From Parus major (taxonomy: Eukaryota; Chordata; Aves; Passeriformes; Paridae), in assembly GCF_001522545.3 (NCBI RefSeq), contig NC_031774.1:49629363-49693362 (forward strand): a DNA stretch of 64,000 bases, in the 5' to 3' direction. The notes beneath the pieces were generated by a model. That model made no database searches and was not told the DNA's origin. It saw nothing but the letters and a program-made list of their open reading frames with translations. The translations under genes and the position numbers were made by a program. Positions 27,301-39,300 of the stretch are shown here, in pieces. Numbering within the stretch: position 1 is the stretch's first letter; every line of letters begins with the position of its first letter.

Positions 27301-30300
27301 AAATACTCTGAAAAATGCACATGCATTTAGTTTGGTAGTATTTTTACTCAAAATTAGCTCAGCATAATAAAATGCAAATGTAGCAGGGTTTAATCCAGAC
27401 CACTACATTATTAAAATTTTCTTTGGAGTCACCAAGTGTCCACAGAACTTAATGAAACAACAATAATGTAGACAACTCTTCATACTACCTGCTCTCCAGC
27501 CTTGAAATCTTGAAGCGCTACACATTCACACCGGTCATCTTCCAAATTGTAGCCTGTAGTGATCTACCCAAGAAAAGAATGACAAAAGCACCTTTAGCAT
27601 TTTATATTTCTCTCTCCCACCACTGACAAATTTTCCTATTGGAAATAAACATTAACAATAGGAATTGCATATGTTTCTTTCTCAGCACAATAGAATACAG
27701 CTGATAGTGATTGCTTTATGATTCCTAAGCAATCTCTTTTTTAGAAAAATCTCTGCATTAAAGAAATCTAATGGAGGAAATAACCTACCTGAAGTGAACA
27801 GAAGGCTCTGAGGAAAGTACCCTCCACAGAGCACAGACAAAGTACCATGCTAAAGCCGGCAGCTTGTTATAAAGTTCTGGAGCTTTCAGTCACTCCCATG
27901 AGGCCCAAGGGAGCAAGGCACTGACAGCTCTATATGCTGTGCTTTATCCTTCAACTGCCAACACATTTTTGATCTCTCAGTGAAAAAGGATTAGATAACT
28001 GTGGATCTTTAGGGGATACAATCTTCAGAGAATTATAATTTACTTGAAAATAATCCCTTTATCTAAAAGTTAAGTAATACTCTTAAAATGCTAAAAGGAT
28101 TTTTGTGATGGTAGCTGGCAATGGAAGAGGATAAACTCTCTTGACAAACCTGTACTTCCCCCAAAACAATTACTAGACTGTAAAGGGGTCACATTAACAA
28201 GTAAAGCTATCCTAGAAATGTAATATTTTTATAAAGTGACAAACAGCATGTTCTTGAATAGCATGACTGGAGATGCAGCCACAGGATGGAACATAAGCTG
28301 CTGAAAAATCAGAAAGCAACTTTTATGGTAGGTAGTCTGAGTTCAATACTGACAGAGGTAACTTATGGAAGAATATGCTACAGGCCCGGGGAAAAACCGA
28401 GAAGAAGCCAAAGATTTTCTCTCAGCCTTCGACCTCAGCCAAAGATTCTCTCCAGCCTCAACCTTGCAGCTTGTCCAAAGACAGAACTCCTCAGATTATT
28501 TCAAAAGCTTGGTTGATGGCTTACACATTAATAGTTTTGCACTGCTTGCATCATTAAATGTGCATTTGTCAGCCGAAACAGTGCTTTCAAATGGAGCAAA
28601 TCCAGAATGTCAGCCCCAAGCATGAGCAGCCTGGCCCTGCAGACACTTGCAGAAACCTCCCTGTGCGGATGCCTCACTGCAGGTCTATTTAACGGGTCTG
28701 TGGCATGTGGAGATCAGTAAGGAACACGAGACTCGTGCCATGCAGCCTACTGAGAAACACAGGCTGCAGTACTTGAACACAGAAATTTCTGGGCATTCAC
28801 TAATTTGGACCACACAATTTTAATTAACATCTTCAGGTTAGAAAGTTATCCTACCCTGAATTGTAGATTACAAATGCTAAAGGATGACAAGTCTACCTTA
28901 CTTGTTCAAATACAGTCATCTTCTGAAAAATTGTACTTTTCATCCAAAAAAAGAAACTCTTGATCTGTCCTGAAATTTTCTTAGTGTGTAAACTCAGTGA
29001 AATAGCTCTGAACATGAAAAGTCCTCTCCAATCCCTTGAAATTCTGGTGGAACAGGAGGCTTTCACAGACTGGGGAAACTCCAATATTTTAAGAGGAGGA
29101 TTCTGTCAGTTTAAGCAGACTCCTTACTGGAGCACTGATCTTCCTTTTAAATTTTTATTTTTGCTTAAAGAAAAAAAACCAAAACAACACACAAAACCCA
29201 GCAGCACTTCTGAAAGACTTTTCTATAAAGCGTAATGGAGTGCTAGACGCCTATTTCCACTTTCTTTTAATAGCAGTCACGTAAGAGAATTAACAGGGTG
29301 TTTACTTCTCTTCCCACATGATAGCTGACAAATTGCATCCCTTCAGTTTTATTTCTGAAGCAGACTGATACATGAATTTCAAGTTGTGTATAAAGCATGC
29401 AATAGTCTGCTTGGTCAGTGATTAAGGATGGACCCAGCCCAAGAGGCAGAATGTAGCTCATTCAAAGCTCTGTCAGAACTGGTAATCAACCTCTGACTGT
29501 CAAAATACAATCCCACTAAAGAATAACAATGAGAAATGCATGAAGACAACCATTTTGAAATAGTTCTTAGAGGCAGGTTGATCTAATTAATAGCGTCAGA
29601 AGCAAGAAAAAGCTGGATGGACCTAGCTCCAGCTAAAATCCAAAGAGCGTTTTATTATCTAGCTCATGGAAAGGGGCCCCATGGAATAAAACAAGAACAG
29701 GGATATATATGGCTGCTGATTGACCTGAGAAGTATTTCAGCAGTACATTTGCAATAAAATAGACAGGGGTGAATTCAATATCATCTTTTGTTTCTTACTT
29801 TCCTGCAATGAGTAACAGTTCCCTTCATGTATTTTAAAGGAATTGTGCTATGATTAGAGCAGAGCCCACCCTCACCTCACTCTACAATAATATAAACTAT
29901 GATACAGGCAGCTTACAGTTATCTTAGCAGTCACTCCCCCAATTTCTAATAATAAAAGGCAACTAGCACACAACAGAAATAACTTTAGTAGCTTTTCTTA
30001 GCCCATTACCAACATTACAGTTTTCTATCCTTCCTGATTTATATCAATTTAATTTTTTTCTGTAGAAATATGAAACAAATGACTGAAATTTTTACATATA
30101 TACAAAATATTTAAGTTCAGCACAACCCCCTTTGCCCTTTAGGATATACTTCAGTATAAAAAAAATGTTTCCAATCCTGATATACTACTGCATTAGGAGG
30201 TTTGGCTCCAGAGGCTGGCTCCATATCAAACCCATTGTTAAACAGCATCATGAAAATAAAAATTACTTTATCAATTTAAATAGAAGTTTGAATGAGTAAA

Positions 30301-33300
30301 ACAACATAAATAGCTCTTTTAATATATGCCGCTTACATTTTCCCTCACAGTACCTTGATTCTCTTCCTCTTTACTCTAATCCCAACTTTGAAGGCATTCA
30401 TTAAGAGTTGTCTAATGAATACAGACAAGTCTCTGCAAAAGCATCTGAAGGAGATGCCCAGCAGGAAAAGGGTACAGGAAGTACTGATGCTTGCAGCAAT
30501 AACTTATATTACAAAAATACACATTTCTGAATTTTAAGCAATCTTCTTTGTACTGAAGACTCTCATATGAACTTTAATGCTAAATCAAAGCTGTGAGATT
30601 GCATAACAAATAGGCAAAGGCAAGAATCACTGTTAAAGAACAATATGTAATCACCTTGCAATAAGGGAAAATAAATAAATAATAAACCCCAAACACTTGC
30701 AACTTTGTAGCCTAGCCTACCATGCCATAACTGATCATACAGTCATAGTAACACTAAATTAGCTAAATGTCAAGTGAAAAAATAACTTGCTTTACCGTTT
30801 GTTCATTTAAAACAGACTTTTTTTGTACCAACAGCACTAACACGTACTGCTGTCCTAACACTCAGGTCAACCTTCCCACAAAAGAAGCAGATCACTTGAA
30901 CAGTATGGTCATATCCAGTGCTTACAATAAATATTATCTACTGGAAACACAAGTAGAGGGTATGACTTTTGAAGCATACATGAGCATGACTAAATAACAT
31001 TGATAAACCAGCCTCTCTGGGTTTCCATTTCCTCACCTGAGCATTAACTAGTCTGTTAATGAAATCAGGAATTATCCCCTGAAGTAGCGCACGTAAGCCA
31101 AAATGTCAGCAGGTCTGACTTTCTATATACATATGTCACCTTTTAAATGTTTAATATGCCCTAAAGTAGTATTTTTGCATTTTGTTTCTTTGATGTAGTA
31201 ACAGATGTACTGTTTTTGTTGAACTAGGCTTTGTTCTTGTTGTTGCTGTCTCTATAACAAGGCTCTTTGGGCATGGTTAGGAGAGCAGGCAGTATTTCTC
31301 AGTTGCAAATCTCTAACCACTTTCCCTAGTTATAGCTACAAGAGGCAACCTACATCAGTGTCTGCTTTCTGTTCTCAGAACAAATTTGTCCAGTACTGTG
31401 CATCTTTTTTCAGCTCACCAAAAACAAAGCTCCATGTCAGGAGACTATTCAGACTTGTCTGGACAAAATGTTTCACGTAAATGAAAACTTTTAAAAGTAC
31501 ATTATATGTATGTACTTTACACAAGTATCAAATCACTTGTAAAGTTTTCCCTATATGAAGAAAGCCCTCCCTATAAAAGCTATCATAAAATATTTGAGAA
31601 ACTGACAAACCTTTCTTTCACATATTAGTTTTTTGGGGTGTCTTGGGAAGCTAACATACCTATGTTAAGATGCATAACAGAAAGTGTTACTAAACTGTTG
31701 TATAGCAGTTGAAAGGCTTAATACTTAAGCCCTAAAGTCTTTCAGCAACACTGAAGAAATCCTTACCAGTCCATTAGTATGATTACACATGTCCCATAAA
31801 GGTATTAGAGCCAGTGTAACTCTGGAACCATCTTCTGTTGGAATCTGATTCTGCCGTGTCATAACAGAGGAAACTGCCCATCTGCAAAAGTTAAAAACAT
31901 GAGATGGTCAATGTTCAAAGCATTAAAATACAATTGGCCGTAGTCCCATCTGAAGCAATCATTTAGACTGGGAGTTTCCAAATTCAGTTTCCTTAAAGAT
32001 CACACTGACTATAGGAACAGTAGAAGGCAATATCACTTGCAGGAGAAGCAGTAGCTCCCAGGTTTCCAAGACATGTACACAAAACAAATACCAAACTGGG
32101 ATTGTGATCCCTCTCCTCTTTTCAAGAGAACCTTCACACCTTCCATTGTCTGCATTACTCAACCAGGATCCACTCCCTACGTCAGCTTCTGCTTCCCAGC
32201 CCTTCACCACATATGCACCTCACGCTATATACCCCAAACCCAGGGTCACCTGCTCCTGCAGGTTTTCCTTTCTCATCTACATGCAAACTTTTGTAAGAGC
32301 CAGGACGTATTTTCCCCCTCACTCTCTAAAAACCTTATGTACTGCATGAACTGGAAACCAGTGCAATCACGTGACACGTGCATGATCTTTTCTAAGTGTT
32401 TCGCTTCAATTTGCAAGCTTTTGGCTTACGTCAGTATTGCTAAATTTTCTGCTTAATAGAATTGAGAGGAAAAAAAGGCACAACATTCCAAACAGATATC
32501 CAGGTAAAAACCACAAAGAGAGTATTATGTAGTGCTTTAGCACATGGACATCATTCAAAACCCTTCTAAGTCAGGTTAAGTAAACAAAATGCAAGCCACC
32601 TTTTCAAACATAAAAATCTTTAGAAAAGCTTAGAATTTCAGTATTTTTTAGAATTTCATTTTTTATTTTATGCCTGACAAAAACTAATATTAAACAACAG
32701 TGGAAAGAAGAATCTTAATTTCACCGTATTCTGGCCTTAATACATACATGTATTATGGAGCTTTTTGAGGGAAAAAATATGTCATCAGGAGATGGTCAAA
32801 ATAATTTTAGTTCCACAGACTCCACTACTAACATATATTTAATATTGATATGTACTTAATATTAATAATTAGACTTCCTGAAGGATTTCTTCAGAAGGAC
32901 TAGACAGCTAAGAAAGACAGTGGCAAACTGAAATCTACCTGATTTCTAAAAAGAAAGTTAAATTGTGGATAATTCTGATATACAAACACTTCTTAAAACA
33001 AATAACAATATGCTTCTTGCTAATTCTTGTAATTTTTCTACAAAATTTTAGACTGCTTTACATGCAAGTTGGTGTGTTCCTTAGTGACCCTTTTAAGTGA
33101 AGAAGGCATGCTTTGGCAATCCCACTTTCATAGCCTTACCCACAGGTACAACTAGGCTAGAAAATCCCTCATGAATGTCTTTTATTCATGCTATTTTAAT
33201 CATTTAAGAGAATTAAAACTCTCATTATCTTAATTATTATTCTTTTTATCTTAGTTCTGTCACCCCTTATAGCACCTCCAAGTGACACTCATGCTTCATG

Positions 33301-36300
33301 TGTACAGCTTCCATTCTCCAGCTCTCCTGTTCAACAGCAGCATTAATATTAACTTTTGCTAGTATGTGCTGGTAGAGCCTTTTACGGAGAAAAAGAAAAA
33401 AAAATTTTAAAAAAATTTTAAAAATTTCCCCAAACCCGAAAACTCCTGCCACATCTACTGGTTTATTTTCTTAAGCACAAGGAATTACCTTAGTAATCTG
33501 ACTATGTGTTCCAGTTGGCTAAACTGACTGTTTATAACGAATGAGTATTCCTTTGTAACAATTAAAATCTGCGTATTTATTTCACTTTCTTCTTCATTAA
33601 GAAAGTGTATTAGTATCAAATCCTACAATTAACATTTCAGTAACAATAGGGCTTTCCCACCAATGAAGAATTCCAGGGCCCCATATTTACCATAATAAAA
33701 ACAGAAACAAAACAAAGTAAAACAAAATAATTAAAAGACAGACCAACCTGTAGTCGTCATAAGTGAAAGACTCCTTTAAGGGCAGTTTGCTGGCATTAGG
33801 ATGGGTCTGCAAAATGTAAGTTGTATAGAAAGGTGAAAATAGGAAGAAAAGAGGAATCAGAAATCAGTCAGCAGAATTTCATTATTTAGCTGCCTAACAG
33901 ATCCTAACAAGAGCCAAATGAAGCAGGAGGCGTCCAGCCGCGCTACAGAGGGATCATCATGCTATTATGCTCTCATACATCACTGTCAACTTAATTTGTT
34001 GTGCCCAGCAGCCGCCATAAATCTGTTTCTTCATATTTCAAGACTGGAACCCACAGACATTGTACAAAAATAAAAAAAAAATTTAAGGTGGACTGAGTAT
34101 ATCAAGGTAAAACACAATCCAGCCCTCAATGCACAGTGGGGGAAAGAAATCAGACAATAAGCATACATTAGCTTTCACCAACTTCCACATTTTCCTCTGT
34201 GATATCAGTGAGGTATTTCACAAATGCAAGAAACAAGATTTTCAATTCTTCCTTGATACCTGTAACAGTGTTATTCAGTAAAAGTTGCACTACACCTCTG
34301 AAACAAAAGCAGATTAAAATATTTAAATAGCTTCGGTGACAAACACTGATTAGGCAGTATCTACATTAACCCATCTACAAACGCTCCTATCTAAAAGTGG
34401 AGCCGTGTCATTTGAGAATGCATACCACGATTCTCATTAACAAGCAAACATTTAATTTCCAAAAGCTCTAAGAAGCTCTGATACCCGTTATTTTTCTAAC
34501 TTATTTAAAGACTCGAAAATACAGGTAGCTTTAAGCCCACATTCACACATTTTCTTTAGAACTTTGTTCCAATTCACAAATGGAAAGCAGTAGTAGCATA
34601 AATTTTAATCTTCAGGTTCAATTAGGTCTCTGAGACGAATTGAAGCAAATGATCAAACGGTTATTTTAGAAGATACAAATGATTTTTTTACATAGCTCTA
34701 TCTTTGCGACGCTTTTAATGCACGAAGCTCCATGTAGTACGCAGTTTTTTACTCTTGATGCATTAGCATCACAAGTGTGTGGTAATTTATCATTTCTCAC
34801 TGTAATGTACTTGCTGGCACTGTGTGCAGGACAGTAGGGGATGAGGTAAAAGTGGCTCAAACCGTAAATCAATTAGAAAACAAAAGCTTGTGCTCAGCGC
34901 GCAATTTTAGGCAAATTATATATTACAAAAGACTGCCAATTGGGTGTGAGGTCCCAGGTGGCTGCTCCCCCTCAGCCCCTCCGGTTAACCCTTCCGATGG
35001 GCTTTCTCCGGAACACGACTGAAGTTAATAATTCCAGTGGCTCTTGTCCTTCCTCTCATTTTTAATTTTTTTTATTATTTTTTTTTTACAGCACAACGTT
35101 TCCGTATGATTTTCACTCACATCGGTGGCACGGTCATTGTGTAACAAACCCCTTCGAATTTAATTGTAGCAACACATCGTACAGTTGTTTCTTCTCACAA
35201 AAGCATTCAGCACAAAGCCAGGCCTGAGACCCAAACCAAGACATTTCAGGAGGCACCTTCGCGGCTGGACAGTCCAGACCCGAGGCCAGAAATGAACGCA
35301 GAGACTCAGCCTTCAGCCGGAATTAATTATCACAAACAAAAACCTCCCTATAGTTTTCATTTATGACAATCTAAGTTCAACTTATTGCTAGTATTATTAA
35401 TATATTTTGCAGCAGCTTGATAAATTAAGCAGGGAAAGACAGCGCCAACACTGCGAATATCAGCCCTTCAGTTTCCCGTAATTTACAGCACGACCGCGTT
35501 TCCCTCCGGCCCGTGGAGACCGGTGTGAGGAGTCGGGTCTCACTGTGCGCCTCAAGGTTACAGCCGGCATTCCGCATGTAGCCGCCGGAGCCCTGCGGGT
35601 GCCGCTCCCCGGGCCCACGGCCGTGCCCGGGCGCTCAGCCCCGCTCCGGCCCCAAGGCCCCGGGCCGGGCCCTCACACCGCGGGCCGCGCGGGCCGGCAC
35701 TGCCCCCTGCCGGCGCCGCCGCGCACCGCTCCGCTCCGCTCGGCGCCGCTGCCGCCCGGCCTGAGGGGCAAGGCACGGAACCAGCGCCTCCGGCTCCCCC
35801 AAAGCCCCTGAGCAAGCGCCCCGGCCCAGCGGGGTCCGACCCGCTCATCGCAGGAGAAAGGCCCCGGAACGCAAACACTCCTGCCTGTCCTCTCTCTTCT
35901 CTCCTGATTTCCTCCTGCCCCTCGAACGGCAGCTTGTAGCCGAACGTGCTGTTTCTCTAAGGGTAAAAATGACTGTGGTCATGATGCACTGGAAGTGAAA
36001 AGGCATCGCAAACACTGCCGGGGCTCAACAGTCAAAAAGCGACTGCTACAGCCACTGTGTCCACTTCCAGCCCACACTTCATTCAGGGAGCACCAGCCTG
36101 CAGCCTCAGCCCGAACTTGGGGCAAATAACTATAGGATGCAAGATACATACACATTGTCACTGTCCTCTGTAGGAAACGTGTATTAGATAGATCAGTGGA
36201 TTGCACGGAGATCAATTGCTCATTTCACACAAGCAGCCCCCTCTAACAGCCAACCTGAACACCAAACGCATGGGCAAAGATCCTGGATGCCCCAAATGGT

Positions 36301-39300
36301 CTGTCACACTCCCCGTCTAAATCTGTGAAACTTCGGGAGTTCCTCTATGTGGACACCATCCAGACATAACTCACATAAAACCACTAGCAAATTACAACAA
36401 AGGACAAAATATATGGTCTTAAAAGACACAGGGCAGAATAAAATCCCAGCATATGTAATTACCATATTTATAAAATTCCGTGGTACAATATACTAGTAGC
36501 TCTTTTAAAGTTAAGATACGTCAGCATATTTGATCATGTTAGATTTCTGATTTGGTCTACTTTACTATGTTACTTTAAAACCCTATAGATTACAAGGATC
36601 CGAAGACACACAAAAAAGAACAATATTCTGATTAAGAATTTGATTTAGTATGCAGCTTCTCTTTATAGTCCCTTGGTAAAAATGAAATCTCCCTAACAAA
36701 CACTTAATAAAACCTGTCAATATATCTAGAAAGAAAAATGACACAAATGCATTAAGTATTAAATACCCTTGAAAAAAGTCACATATTCCATGAATTTTTG
36801 ATGTACTATCTTGACATTAATGTAAAACCTTGATATTTATAATTGACAGATATTTAATAAAGTATAGAAGATGACTGCTGCATAGCATGCAAATTGCTCA
36901 GACTGCTCAAAAAAGATACAGACATATTTAAACTAAACAAACACTTAATACATAAAAAAAATCAGATCTAGCTTTTACAGGTTCACACAGCTAGGTCTCT
37001 ACAGATTAGCTTTCAAATGTGACATTATCCACTACATGAACCCTAATTTTAACTTACCAAGTCTGTATGAAGTAGTTTCAGAAAGTTGGGAGGGGAAGCT
37101 TTAAATAAAAAATGGGAACATGAAAATGTGAATATATTCATTTAGATGCAGGTCCTGACATTCTACTGAAAGAGTTATTATAAAGAACAAATACCATCTA
37201 TTTCGTTACCCTTTCTGTGAAAATATTGTCAGAGCTGGCAATCAGGGTGATGACCACTGCAAAAACAAATAGTGGCATGCTGAATTTCATTTTCCTCCTG
37301 ATGCTGCTATTCCTAAAAAAAAAAAAAAATGAATAAAAAATGCTTTTTCCCCTTCAGTGTTCCAAGCCTTCTTTGAGACATTTGGAGGATATCTCAAAAT
37401 AACCAGAAATATTAAAAAGTAACAGTGATTGCTGCCAGATTGTCTGCAGCCACTGTGGAAAGAGACAGACTGTTATTCTAGTCACCTAAAACACTATCAG
37501 ACTAGAAGCCAGTTACTCAGTATGGCAATCAGAGGAAGGGGGGGTGGGGGGGAGAAGAAGAAAAAAAAAAGAAGGAAAAAAAAACCCAAAACACTTCCAA
37601 ACATTTTTTCTCTTCCTGTGAAGCAGTTATATCCAGGGGTTCACATCTCATGTTTAATGCCTCACAAACTAGCAACACTCCTGATGTGCAATAGGGGCCT
37701 CTGTATTATTAATTTCTCCATCACACTTTCAGATGGACATCACAAGGTAATGATTCTCAGGTTCCAGAAAGCAGATGCTAAAGGAATCCCACTTTGAGGG
37801 CTTGATTCATTTGAATGGCATAAACGCTGCAGTGTAGAATAGGTGGGTGCCCTTCCAGCTAAGAAGCTACCACAACCTTCACTCTGCTTTCTAGCCTAGG
37901 GGCATTCATCTCCCCTCAGAGTGGCCAGACTTCTGAAGACAGTAACCCTTTTCCCCATTCAATCACAAAATGCTAAAGCTCGTTTATCAGAGCTCCTAAT
38001 CTTAATGGGGAATTTCCATTAAAATTGGCTTAACATTTGCTTGTTTACCAAGTGATGCAAAGAACAAGTCCAATTACTGCAATACACAATACCATGTCCG
38101 AGTAGAAGGAAAAATTAAAGTTTACTTAGTGTTAAATTTGTGTTCACATTTACACTACTAGATGCCTTGAAAAGAGCTGATGTATTTTTATGCGAAGTGA
38201 TATTGCCCAGTGTATTCGTTTGTGCTATTAACCCTTGTATAATCCAAGTAGGAAAAGATTACTTTAATCACTAGATGTGATCAAAGTTAGGTTTTTCTAA
38301 AAAGACACCATTTCTAAGCTGAGATAAACTGATCATCAGACCCATCTGCTACTCCACTGTAATACATAGCCAAAAAAAGGGTTTTTAAAAAAATCCTTGT
38401 TTTCACTGATTTCCTGAGTTTGTAGACAAAGAGATGGTTTGACTTCTGTGACAACTATTTCAAGTTCTCCCAAGTCCAAGGCAAAGTTGTGGGCAACCAC
38501 TGCATTGATATGCCTAAATCAGATTTCAGTAATCTCAGAAACCTCTTGTCTCCCAATTCAGGTGGAGACAGCTCCACTTCTACCCCAGGAAATGATCGTA
38601 GCTAGTGTAAAGAGTATACTGAGGCCACTACTGCACTCCCTTCACAGCCCCCAAAACACTAAGGGTGCTTGAAACAGTTAAAGCCAAAACCACTTTAAGC
38701 TTCCACCTTGTTAACTTTCATTCCTTTGAACATAAACCCCAAGGGTTAGTTGCTTTTGACCAAACAATTTTTTCCTCCTCTTCTTTGCAGATTCTTCTTT
38801 CTTTCCACTGTACTCATTAACATGGGGAAATTTCGTTATGAGCCTTAGTGGATGCTACTTGATGGTTTCAGGCCAATGTGTAGGTGTACAAAAACACAAA
38901 CACACACACATTCAGGGCCAGAAGCAGTAAGATCTGTCAGCATTTGCTGGTTACTGTCCCTTTCCCAGCTCTGGAAAGCCTTTGAAGCAGCAGCCTTGAA
39001 GAGAAACTCCTCTCTGTGGAGCTGCTGAGGCTTTAACTGCCCTAAAGCTAAGTAAAATAAAGAATTCAGAATGGAGGATCCTAGTGATCTACAGGGAAAC
39101 AAGAATTCACTCTTTCCATTGGACATATGCTGCCTAACCTAATGAGGGAAGCCAGTTCATTGTACAGGACAGGAGACAAAGCCAAAGATTATTTTACTTT
39201 GTAACAATAGTTTATAACTATGGAGGCACGCAATGGAATTTTCAAACATTGTAATTCATGAAGTGCTAGGAATAATGTTCACAAACTTGTGCCATTATAT

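Noticed and set aside
35545..35878. Open frames of 88 and 106 codons across the CpG island
   Set aside because: Ala/Gly/Pro/Arg-rich translations on both strands are expected from GC-rich sequence with few stops.
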